From: Alphaproteobacteria bacterium
Lineage (GTDB): Bacteria; Pseudomonadota; Alphaproteobacteria; Sphingomonadales; Sphingomonadaceae
Length of the DNA: 5,290 nucleotides
Direction: 5' to 3'
NCBI GenBank assembly: GCA_018830415.1
Contig: JAHJSJ010000053.1
Location: 1 to 5,290 of the forward strand
Shown here: positions 1 through 5,290 of the stretch, piece by piece
Layout of the letters: every line of letters begins with the position of its first letter
Position numbering within the stretch: position 1 is the first letter of the stretch
The notes under the pieces: generated by a model
Told to the model about the DNA's origin: nothing
What the model saw: only the letters and a program-made list of their open reading frames with translations
The model's database searches: none
Position numbers and translations under genes: made by a program

Positions 1-87
1 GGACGGATAATCGCCTTCGTGATCCAATATCATCCGCACCGCACGGGCACGAACCTCCGGCGAAAACTTGTTCGTTGTCTTGCTCAT
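1..87 (-). CDS. IS3-family transposase OrfA, N-terminal 29 residues (partial)
   Basis: The minus strand from 87 reads MSKTTNKFSPEVRARAVRMI and continues LDHEGDYPS before the window ends. This is the start of the helix-turn-helix OrfA protein of IS3-family elements, which binds the IS ends and is normally joined to the OrfB integrase by a programmed -1 frameshift. The pattern KFSPEVRARAVRM followed by an acidic LDHEG stretch is characteristic. The ATG is supported by a GGAG ribosome binding site five bases upstream (92-98 region) and by its usual distance of roughly 50 bases from the IS end. Only 29 codons are visible, so whether the transposase is intact cannot be judged. Confidence 0.8.
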   Translation of the reverse strand, partial: MSKTTNKFSPEVRARAVRMILDHEGDYPS

Positions 88-140
88 AAGGACTCCATCT
101 ACTCAAAAGTTGGAGCCTCCGACAATCCCGGGGCGGTTCA
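1..140 (-). mobile_element. IS3-family insertion sequence, 5' end only
   Basis: The terminus of an insertion sequence enters the window from the left. Read on the minus strand, the element begins TGAACCGCCCCGGGATTGTC at position 140. It has the TG-type end and GC-rich inverted-repeat start expected of IS3-family elements, and after about 50 bases it reaches the first transposase codon at 87. The other end, orfB and the target duplication partner are outside the window. The bases just right of the end (gta or gtaa from 141) would be one copy of a 3-4 base target duplication. The element lies downstream of the two-gene operon and is transcribed in the same direction. The family call rests on the OrfA start and terminal sequence only; the exact boundary is inferred. 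Confidence 0.75.
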
Positions 141-160
141 GTAACAGCTGTTGGCGAGTA

Positions 161-188
161 GCTGAATCCTGCATTTGCAGGATTCAGC
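161..188. repeat. Perfect palindrome, 13-base arms, 2-base centre
   Basis: The arm gctgaatcctgca (161-173) is followed by tt and then by its exact reverse complement tgcaggattcagc (176-188). As RNA it would fold into a strong hairpin from either strand. It sits 62 bases beyond the stop codon of the last gene of the operon and 20 bases from the IS end. There is no T-run directly after it in either direction, so it is not a textbook intrinsic terminator. It could be a transcript-stabilising 3' hairpin, a copy of a dispersed palindromic repeat, or a binding site for a dimeric regulator. The sequence alone does not decide between these. Confidence 0.8.
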
Positions 189-209
189 CTGACCGGCATG
201 TCTGATTTT

Positions 210-230
210 AACGTCTCAATTCGCGACGTT
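210..230. repeat. Inverted repeat just downstream of the operon
   Basis: AACGTC (210-215) and GACGTT (225-230) are perfect 6-base arms around a 9-base loop, starting 20 bases after the stop codon of the 250-1203 gene. Together with the larger palindrome at 161-188 it would give two hairpins in series on the operon's 3' untranslated RNA. No U-tract follows on the minus strand (the next bases are AAAA), so a terminator role is unproven. A 6-base arm pair may also arise by chance. Confidence 0.3.
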
Positions 231-249
231 TGCAGCATTGCCGCCTGAC

Positions 250-1203
250 TTAAGGCAATCGTTTGCGCCGAAATCGCCTTGCGCTCGCCGCGTCGCTATC
301 GTCTTCGATAAACGTCGCCAGATTGCCGATGTCGATCACCGAGGTGTCATTATCCCCGTCGACCGCAGCTGTCGCATCGCGATCCGTGGCAGAGATCACA
401 CGGTAGCGCAGCACCCCTACCCCCTGGCTGCGACGCACATCGATAATGCTGCCTACCGGCAATAGCGCGCCGCCGTAATTAAGCTCGATCAGGTCGTCTT
501 TCACTGCAGAAACGCGCAAAGGCTCAATACCGAAGGCCACCTTGCGTGCCAGCATCTGGGCAACATCGCGCTGCATCAGATCATAGACCGATGCACCCGG
601 TTCGGACACGCGCATCGTGAAATCAGCAGTGTCGATCGTGCGCGACATTTCGACCACCTTAGTCACCACCCCGCCATCCACATTGCGTCCTGCAGCATCC
701 TTGAGAACGAACGAAACGGTTGCACTGGCGGTGCCCCAACTGGTCCGATATCCGTTGGGGTCATTAACCGGCGTATTGCGTGCCGGACCGGTTTCGGCAA
801 TGTCGGAAATGGTGACGTCTAGCGTATATCCGCCCCGCCCGCTGGTCAGCCGCCCCGATGATGCGAGAGCTCCTTCGATCGCGCTGCGCAGGTTCTGGAA
901 ATTGTTTTGACAGTCCTTCACGACCCAGCTGCGCCAAGTCGTATGCGCGGCATAATAGCGCGCTGCAGCCGCCGCTCCCCAGACGCGCGCGTAGTATTCC
1001 TCGCCATATTCAAGTCGGCCACCTGAATAATTGCGGTAATAAACGCAGGTCTGGGCCGACGTGATTGAGCCGACATTAACCCGTTCACGTTCCTGCGCAC
1101 TGGCAGGTTCAGTAAAGGCGGGCACTGTGAACCCTACCGCTAGAAGCGCGATCGTGACGGTCAGCGCGCGCCGGCGCAACATTGTAGTCATCATTGGGTT
1201 CAC
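250..1203 (-). CDS. Exported protein of unknown function with a C-terminal domain like that of the adjacent CsgG-like protein
   Basis: I do not recognise a named family. The 317-residue product starts with a signal peptide: basic residues 10-12, hydrophobic core about 13-30, and a likely signal peptidase I site after ASA at residue 36; there is no lipobox cysteine. Two cysteines (53, 98) could form a disulfide in the periplasm. Residues 104-135 (NLRSAIEGALASSGRL, then a YTLDVTISDI strand) and 158-187 resemble the alpha/beta pattern of CsgG-like domains. Residues 226-256 (IEPLRVSAV, LNYGGALLPVGSIIDV) match the same section of the upstream protein (FPIQVAAI, LNYGAGAVERGDYLMI), suggesting a shared C-terminal beta domain. 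The C-terminus is acidic (EDDSD) and then very basic (RRFRRKR). The start is GTG at 1203, overlapping the upstream TGA in a GTGA; an AAGAAG stretch lies about five bases upstream. ATG codons at 1194 and 1191 are alternatives. The stop is TAA at 250. A partner role beside the CsgG-like protein is inferred. Confidence 0.85.
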   Translation of the reverse strand: MNPMMTTMLRRRALTVTIALLAVGFTVPAFTEPASAQERERVNVGSITSAQTCVYYRNYSGGRLEYGEEYYARVWGAAAAARYYAAHTTWRSWVVKDCQNNFQNLRSAIEGALASSGRLTSGRGGYTLDVTISDIAETGPARNTPVNDPNGYRTSWGTASATVSFVLKDAAGRNVDGGVVTKVVEMSRTIDTADFTMRVSEPGASVYDLMQRDVAQMLARKVAFGIEPLRVSAVKDDLIELNYGGALLPVGSIIDVRRSQGVGVLRYRVISATDRDATAAVDGDNDTSVIDIGNLATFIEDDSDAASARRFRRKRLP

Positions 1204-2105
1204 CGCCGCTTCTTGGTGGGTTTCTGAAGGCCTTTCACAACCTCAGGCGCAACCGGTCGAGCCACTGTTCCAATCGCCAGAGGCACAGTGAAAGGCGTTA
1301 CCTGCACCGCGCGCGAGAACGAGGTTTGAACATCAGTAACTTGGATCGCCCCGACCTGTTCGCCGTCGATCTTGATCGTACCGGTGCCCGACGGGTCAGG
1401 AATTTCGATCGTTTCGCCGTAGATCATAAGGTAATCCCCCCGTTCAACGGCGCCTGCGCCATAATTGAGGATCACCGTTCCATCGCCCTGGATCGCAGCG
1501 ACCTGAATCGGGAAAATCGTGGTCACAAGGCCCGTGGCGATACTATCAGCCGAAGCGCGCATCAGACCGGCGCTGTCAATCTGCGTGCCTCCGCCGCAAA
1601 CCGTTGCGGATTCCTGCTCTTCGCTAATCCGGGTGGCATAGCGCACTTCGCCGCTGTTCGTGTCAGTTATGCGGATATCCGCTTCCATGCGCACCCGAGT
1701 GTTGTAGCACTCGGCCTGCTGACCACGGTTTCCGCCGAATATGCCACGCAGCATATTGTCGCCCATGTTAGACTTGTTAACCGCCGAGATCGAGGTGATC
1801 GTCCCGTAGATCAGGTAATCGACACCTTCGAACCCGCCGGTTCTCTTCTTGTTGTTGGTGGTCACCATCCCGCTGCGGCCCAGCCCCTGCTCTTTGAGCA
1901 AGGTTGCAAGACGTGCACGTTCAATAATGCGGAATTTCCCGCTGCCGATGACTGCGGTTTCGATCATGGCGATGAAGTTTTCGGCCTGCGCCGCACCGGT
2001 CAGATCCTCCATCTGAGCGATCCCGACCACCGGTTTGTTATCCTGCGCAGCCACAGACGTGGTCATTCCGAATGCCGCTAGGATTGCGAGAATTATCCTT
2101 TTCAT
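1200..2105 (-). CDS. CsgG-like exported protein (curli-secretion-channel family fold), non-lipidated
   Basis: The 301-residue product has a signal peptide (MKRIILAILAAFG, cleavage expected after VAA at residue 20). The mature part resembles the CsgG/HfaB family: VVGIAQMEDLTG (26-37), a helix AENFIAMIETAVIGSG (41-56), then KFRIIERARLATLLKEQGL (57-75) and GVDYLIYGTITSI (94-106), followed by a strand region with ITDTNSGEV (146-153). CsgG forms an outer-membrane pore secreting curli subunits, and HfaB anchors the Caulobacter holdfast; both are lipoproteins. This protein lacks the lipobox cysteine, so a soluble periplasmic role is as likely as a pore. Residues 198-265 form a separate C-terminal beta domain (GDYLMIYGE, IDGEQVGAIQVTDVQ) reminiscent of FlgT-type C-terminal domains. 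Cysteines 133 and 170 may pair. It ends in KPTKKRR. The ATG at 2105 has a GGGGG stretch some six bases upstream. No curli subunit genes are visible nearby, so the substrate is unknown. Family assignment is fairly confident; function is not. Confidence 0.85.
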   Translation of the reverse strand: MKRIILAILAAFGMTTSVAAQDNKPVVGIAQMEDLTGAAQAENFIAMIETAVIGSGKFRIIERARLATLLKEQGLGRSGMVTTNNKKRTGGFEGVDYLIYGTITSISAVNKSNMGDNMLRGIFGGNRGQQAECYNTRVRMEADIRITDTNSGEVRYATRISEEQESATVCGGGTQIDSAGLMRASADSIATGLVTTIFPIQVAAIQGDGTVILNYGAGAVERGDYLMIYGETIEIPDPSGTGTIKIDGEQVGAIQVTDVQTSFSRAVQVTPFTVPLAIGTVARPVAPEVVKGLQKPTKKRR

Positions 2106-2331
2106 ATGGAACCCCCGTGTTGTGATTCGTGCTTATTTTGCAATTCGTAGCCTCAGAGTCACTAAAAATTTCCAATTAATTGCAGCGAAAATAGCATCAT
2201 GCCGCCCAATGCGCCGCCTCGTATGCCCAAAAAAATGCCCCCGAACTAGGAGACTGCGGAACAAAGCATGGCAACAGACTAACGGGAGCTTTAATTCTGT
2301 AGCGCGTCAATCTTGCCCGCACCGGTGGGAT
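2106..2331 (-). promoter_or_regulatory. Non-coding region upstream of the CsgG-like operon, with an AT-rich probable promoter zone
   Basis: I see no credible gene here. The part nearest the operon (about 2120-2200) is clearly more AT-rich than the flanking genes. It contains the 10-base palindrome caattaattg (2173-2182), a possible operator. A candidate minus-strand promoter is TTGGAA (2170-2175), a 17-base spacer and GGCTAC (2147-2152), but the -10 match is poor. Further upstream, ATGCCC occurs twice (2223-2228 and 2235-2240) around a run of seven A. On the minus strand this is a T7 run, but no good GC-rich stem precedes it, so I do not call it the lepA terminator. CACCGGTG (2320-2327) is another short palindrome. 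That a promoter lies in this region follows from the gene layout; its exact position is a guess. Confidence 0.3.
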
Positions 2332-2379
2332 TTACTCCTCCTCCACCCTGAGCGCACAGACAAACACTTCCTGCGGGAT
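2332..2379 (-). pseudogene. Decayed second copy of the lepA 3' end (last 16 codons including stop)
   Basis: Read on the minus strand this stretch encodes IPQEVFVCALRVEEE followed by TAA. The true lepA gene ends IPQEAFIAALRMGEE followed by TAA, at 2441-2488. By hand alignment, 36 of 48 bases agree without gaps and 10 of 15 residues are identical, several of the others being conservative (I to V, M to V, A to V). The IPQEAF motif near the C-terminus is a hallmark of LepA. A second possible match, 13 of 17 bases, lies at 2410-2426 against 2499-2515 in lepA, at a different offset, so the copy would carry about 20 extra bases between the two blocks. The remnant has no start codon or gene body of its own and is probably not translated. 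It may come from a tandem duplication or from replacement of lepA by recombination that left the old tail behind. Confidence 0.7.
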
Positions 2380-2440
2380 TACCCGGCCTTCGTCGGGGCA
2401 GGCCGCCTTCGATGCTCCCGCATCCTGAGAATGGGAGAGG

Positions 2441-4258
2441 TTACTCTTCACCCATCCTCAGCGCCGCAATAAACGCTTCCTGCGGAATACTCACATTGCC
2501 ATACTCGCGCATCCGGGCCTTGCCCTTCTTCTGCTTGTCGAGCAGCTTTTTCTTGCGCGAAATGTCGCCGCCGTAACACTTGGCGGTCACGTCCTTGCGC
2601 ATTGCGGCGATGGTTTCGCGGGCGATCACCTTGCCGCCGATCGCGGCCTGGATCGGGATTTTGAACAGGTGACGCGGGATCAGGTCTTTCAGGCGTTCGC
2701 ACATCCCGCGCCCGCGTTCTTCCGCCACGTGGCGGTGGACGATCAGCGATAGGGCGTCGACCGGCTCTCCATTGACGAGGATGTTCATCTTCACCAGATC
2801 GCCCTCACGCGTGCCGATCTGTTCATAATCAAAGCTGGCATAGCCGCGTGAAATCGATTTCAGCCGGTCGTAGAAATCGAACACCACTTCATTGAGCGGC
2901 AGTTCGTATGTCACCTGCGCGCGGCCGCCCACGTATGTCAGCTCGGTCTGGATGCCGCGCCGGTCCTGGCACAGTTTCAGGATCGCGCCGAGATATTCGT
3001 CGGGGGTGTAGATCACCGCCTTGATCCACGGTTCCTCGATCACGTCGATGCGGTTCACGTCCGGCCAATCGGCGGGGTTGTGAATGTCGATGGTCTTGGC
3101 GTCCTCGTTCTTGGTGTGGCCAAGATGAATGCGATAGACCACCGATGGCGCGGTGGTGATGAGGTCGAGGTCGTATTCGCGGGTCAGGCGTTCCTGAATG
3201 ATTTCAAGGTGCAGCAGGCCGAGAAAGCCGCAGCGAAAGCCGAAGCCCAGCGCGGCCGAGCTTTCCATTTCAAAGCTGAAGCTGGCATCGTTCAATCGCA
3301 GTTTGGCGATGCTTTCGCGCAATTTTTCGAAATCGGCGGCGTCCACCGGGAACAGGCCGCAGAACACCACCGGCTGCACTTCCTTGTAGCCGGGCAGCGG
3401 GGTGTCCGAACCGTTCTTGACCGTGGTGATGGTGTCCCCGACGCGGGCCTGCTCCACCTCCTTGATCTGCGCGGTGATGAAGCCGATTTCGCCGGGGCCG
3501 AGTTCAGCCAAGTCGGTGCGTTTGGGGGTGAAACAACCGACGCGGTCGACAAGGTGCTGGGTGCCGCCCTGCATGAAGCGGATATTGAGGCCCTTGGTCA
3601 GCTTGCCGTCGATCACGCGCACAAGGATGACCACACCGAGATAGGGGTCATACCAGGAATCGATCAGGCTGGCGGTGAGCGGGGCGTCAATCTTGCCTTG
3701 CGGCGGCGGGATGCGGGTGACGACGGCTTCGAGCACGTCTTCGATCCCGATCCCCGATTTGGCGCTGGTCAGCACCGCGTCTGATGCATCAAGCCCGATG
3801 ATCTCCTCAATCTCGGCCTTGACTTTTTCGGGTTCGGCGGCGGGCAGATCGATCTTGTTGATGACGCAGACGATTTCGTGGTCGTGCTCGATCGACTGGT
3901 AAACATTGGCGAGGGTCTGCGCTTCCACGCCCTGCGCCGCGTCAACCACCAGCAATGCGCCTTCGCACGCGGCAAGGCTGCGCGAAACTTCGTAGGCGAA
4001 ATCGACGTGGCCGGGGGTGTCCATCAGGTTGAGCTGATAGGCCTCCCCATCCTTCGCGATGTAGTTGAGGCGCACCGTCTGCGCCTTGATCGTGATCCCG
4101 CGTTCTTTTTCAATGTCCATGTTATCAAGGACTTGTTCTGACATTTCACGCGCGGTCAGCCCACCGGTGAACTGGATCAGCCGGTCAGCCAGGGTGGACT
4201 TGCCATGGTCAATATGGGCGATAATCGAAAAATTGCGGATTTTGGAGAGGTCTGTCAT
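2441..4258 (-). CDS. lepA: Elongation factor 4 (ribosomal back-translocase LepA)
   Basis: LepA/EF4 is a translational GTPase that binds stalled or mis-translocated ribosomes and also affects ribosome assembly; it acts at the ribosome and shuttles to the inner membrane. The 605-residue length fits the family (E. coli about 599). The GTPase motifs are all present: G1 AHIDHGKS (14-21), G2 RGITI (53-57), G3 DTPGH (80-84, with the catalytic His at 84), G4 NKID (134-137) and G5 SAKSG (165-169). Domain II and the EF-G-like domains III and V follow, and the LepA-specific C-terminal domain is recognisable by YGGDISRKKKLLDKQKKGK (562-580) and IPQEAF near the end. The ATG at 4258 gives the family N-terminus (KIRNFSIIAHIDHGKS). 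No strong Shine-Dalgarno sequence precedes it. It lies 82 bases behind the EAL-PilZ gene on the same strand, so cotranscription is possible. A degraded copy of its last codons lies about 60 bases downstream. Confidence 0.98.
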   Translation of the reverse strand: MTDLSKIRNFSIIAHIDHGKSTLADRLIQFTGGLTAREMSEQVLDNMDIEKERGITIKAQTVRLNYIAKDGEAYQLNLMDTPGHVDFAYEVSRSLAACEGALLVVDAAQGVEAQTLANVYQSIEHDHEIVCVINKIDLPAAEPEKVKAEIEEIIGLDASDAVLTSAKSGIGIEDVLEAVVTRIPPPQGKIDAPLTASLIDSWYDPYLGVVILVRVIDGKLTKGLNIRFMQGGTQHLVDRVGCFTPKRTDLAELGPGEIGFITAQIKEVEQARVGDTITTVKNGSDTPLPGYKEVQPVVFCGLFPVDAADFEKLRESIAKLRLNDASFSFEMESSAALGFGFRCGFLGLLHLEIIQERLTREYDLDLITTAPSVVYRIHLGHTKNEDAKTIDIHNPADWPDVNRIDVIEEPWIKAVIYTPDEYLGAILKLCQDRRGIQTELTYVGGRAQVTYELPLNEVVFDFYDRLKSISRGYASFDYEQIGTREGDLVKMNILVNGEPVDALSLIVHRHVAEERGRGMCERLKDLIPRHLFKIPIQAAIGGKVIARETIAAMRKDVTAKCYGGDISRKKKLLDKQKKGKARMREYGNVSIPQEAFIAALRMGEE

Positions 4259-4329
4259 CGCGGTGCGACTTAGCGCCGGGTCTCGCAGATGTCATTCGAG
4301 AAAAACGCAGCGCCCAAAGCCTCGCGGCC

Positions 4330-4342
4330 AGGGCCAGGCCCT
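4330..4342. repeat. Short inverted repeat at the stop codon of the EAL-PilZ gene
   Basis: AGGGCC and GGCCCT form 6-base arms around a single central base and overlap the TAG stop of the upstream gene. On the minus-strand RNA it could form a small GC-rich hairpin in the 82-base gap before lepA. A T5 run occurs on the minus strand only about 20 bases later (near 4300), too far for a standard terminator. It is therefore a weak candidate for transcription attenuation between the two genes, or chance. Confidence 0.25.
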
Positions 4343-5290
4343 AGCCCTGATCGGCGCGGGTTGGCATGGCGTAGCCGAACTTGGGCACCGCTCCGCTTTG
4401 GTCGATCCCGTGGAAGTTGCCGGGGCCAAGCGCCGCGAGCGGCGATCCGGCTGCGGCCAACGCATAGGGCGAAACCCGGTTGCGGGTGCACAGCCCGCCC
4501 GCCCCGTCCTCGATCAACGATTGTTCAAACTCCAGCCCCTGAACATCGCCATTGCTGCGGATCACGGTCGCCACCGCGAGCTGCCCGCCGCCCAGATCGA
4601 CAACGAATTGCGTTTCCTTGGGCACGTCCTCCAGCCCCTGGATCAAGGCCCCGGTCTTGGACAGGTTGCGCAGGGTCACTTCGTAGGCGTAATCATCATG
4701 GATCACTTGAATCTTGCGGAACACCGTTCGCCGCCGCGCGCGGCGGGAGCGGTCGGCACCGGGCACGATCTTCCACGTGCCCCCGGCCATTTCCTCTTCG
4801 ATGGTATCGTAATCGACCGGCTCGCTGAAGATCGGCCCTCCCAGATAGCGAACCCCGCAATCCTTGAGCGATTCGAGCAAGACCGCGCTTTCGATGCCGT
4901 TGGCGATGGTGTCCATCTGTAACGCCCCGGCCAAAGCGACGATGGCGCGCACCAGACCCAGCTCGCGGTTATCGTCCCGTCCGGCTTCGGCCACCAGCTT
5001 TTCATCGATCTTGATCGAATCAAACGGCGCCCGGCGCAGGTAAGCAAGCGAGGAATAGCCGCTGCCAAATTCATCGAGGGTCAGGCGCACCCCCAATTTG
5101 AACAGCGCGGCGAGCGCGTGATCGACGATGTTGGCATCGCCAAAGAACACCGCTTCGCTGATTTCAAGCTCAAGGCGAGCGGGCGCAATGCCTGCTGCGT
5201 TCACAGCCTGCGCCACGTGTTCAACGAAATCGTCGGCAAGAAAAAGCGACACCGGCACATCGACGGCCACCCGCACGCTTTCAGGCCATA
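4341..5290 (-). CDS. Degenerate EAL domain plus PilZ domain protein, probable c-di-GMP receptor (5' end outside window)
   Basis: The reading frame is open to the right edge, so the protein is truncated by the window; the GTG at 5276 is not its start. Visible residues are numbered from that GTG. The second half of an EAL domain (c-di-GMP phosphodiesterase fold) runs to about residue 155: VAVDVPVSLF (3-12), LEISE (37-41), LDEFGSGYSSLAYLRR (67-82), IKID (88-91), ANGIES (125-130), GGPIFSEP (146-153). Several catalytic positions differ from active enzymes: the VNLS asparagine is D6, the second Asp of DDFG is E69, the AEG glutamate is N126, and the QGY glutamine is G146. E41, D68, K89 and E129 are kept. 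A PilZ domain follows (about 175-255) with its c-di-GMP signature intact: RTVFR (183-187), NLSKTG (204-209) and GLEF (247-250). About 50 residues of unassigned tail end at TAG (4341-4343). The likely role is c-di-GMP sensing rather than hydrolysis. The EAL signature itself and any N-terminal sensor domain are outside the window. Confidence 0.9.
   Translation of the reverse strand, partial: WPESVRVAVDVPVSLFLADDFVEHVAQAVNAAGIAPARLELEISEAVFFGDANIVDHALAALFKLGVRLTLDEFGSGYSSLAYLRRAPFDSIKIDEKLVAEAGRDDNRELGLVRAIVALAGALQMDTIANGIESAVLLESLKDCGVRYLGGPIFSEPVDYDTIEEEMAGGTWKIVPGADRSRRARRRTVFRKIQVIHDDYAYEVTLRNLSKTGALIQGLEDVPKETQFVVDLGGGQLAVATVIRSNGDVQGLEFEQSLIEDGAGGLCTRNRVSPYALAAAGSPLAALGPGNFHGIDQSGAVPKFGYAMPTRADQG

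Noticed and set aside
1194..2081. A 295-codon open frame on the plus strand opposite the CsgG-like gene
   Set aside because: It is the mirror of a minus-strand gene with a clear signal peptide and family motifs; the plus-strand translation is rich in H, R and D without domain signals.
2223..2240. T7 run on the minus strand as an intrinsic terminator for lepA
   Set aside because: The bases before the T-run offer only 3-4 base-pair stems with large loops, so no convincing terminator hairpin exists.
2332..2460. Programmed frameshift extending LepA into the remnant tail
   Set aside because: The frame of the remnant is open back through the lepA stop, but there is no slippery heptamer or obvious stimulator, and LepA already has a complete, normal C-terminus. 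A degraded copy is the simpler reading.
2035..2472. A 145-codon open frame on the plus strand spanning the intergenic region
   Set aside because: It overlaps the starts and ends of two well-supported minus-strand genes, has no ribosome binding site I can see, and its translation shows no recognisable domain, signal peptide or even composition. It is a chance frame.
3080..3784. A 234-codon open frame on the plus strand opposite lepA
   Set aside because: It lies entirely inside lepA on the opposite strand. Long antisense frames are expected in GC-rich coding DNA, and the translation looks like antisense of lepA with no family features.
4065..4922. A 285-codon open frame on the plus strand crossing the EAL-PilZ and lepA genes
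   Set aside because: It spans the end of one solid minus-strand gene and the start of another and shows no protein family features of its own.
1..5290. CRISPR array, tRNA, rRNA or phage genes
   Set aside because: No regularly spaced direct repeats, cloverleaf or rRNA-like sequence, or phage protein motifs were seen on either strand.

Overview
The window looks like chromosomal DNA of an alphaproteobacterium, most likely of the Sphingomonadales/Erythrobacteraceae type. I infer this from the high-GC codon use, the style of the LepA protein, c-di-GMP domain proteins typical of that group, and an IS3-type transposase start of a kind I associate with it. No 16S or other decisive marker is present, so the placement is tentative. 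All real genes lie on the minus strand and are read from right to left.

Right to left the layout is as follows. (1) At 4341-5290 lies the 3' part of a c-di-GMP gene encoding a degenerate EAL domain followed by a PilZ domain; its 5' end is outside the window. (2) After an 82-base gap comes a complete lepA gene (2441-4258) for the ribosome-associated GTPase EF4. (3) A 335-base intergenic region (2106-2440) follows. Close to lepA it holds a decayed second copy of the last 16 codons of lepA, stop codon included; further on it holds an AT-rich stretch that probably contains the promoter of the next operon. (4) At 250-2105 lie two translationally coupled genes for exported proteins. The first (1200-2105) is a CsgG-like protein without a lipobox. 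The second (250-1203) is an unfamiliar secreted protein that appears to share the C-terminal domain of the first. (5) Downstream of them are an inverted repeat and a perfect 13-base-arm palindrome. (6) At 1-140 lies the 5' end of an IS3-family insertion sequence with the first 29 codons of its OrfA.

The CsgG-like pair probably acts together in the periplasm or at the outer membrane, since the genes are coupled and the proteins share a domain, signal peptides and basic C-termini. The EAL-PilZ protein looks like a c-di-GMP receptor rather than an active phosphodiesterase. The observations most worth following are the lepA tail remnant, the EAL active-site substitutions next to an intact PilZ motif, and the non-lipoprotein CsgG-like pair.
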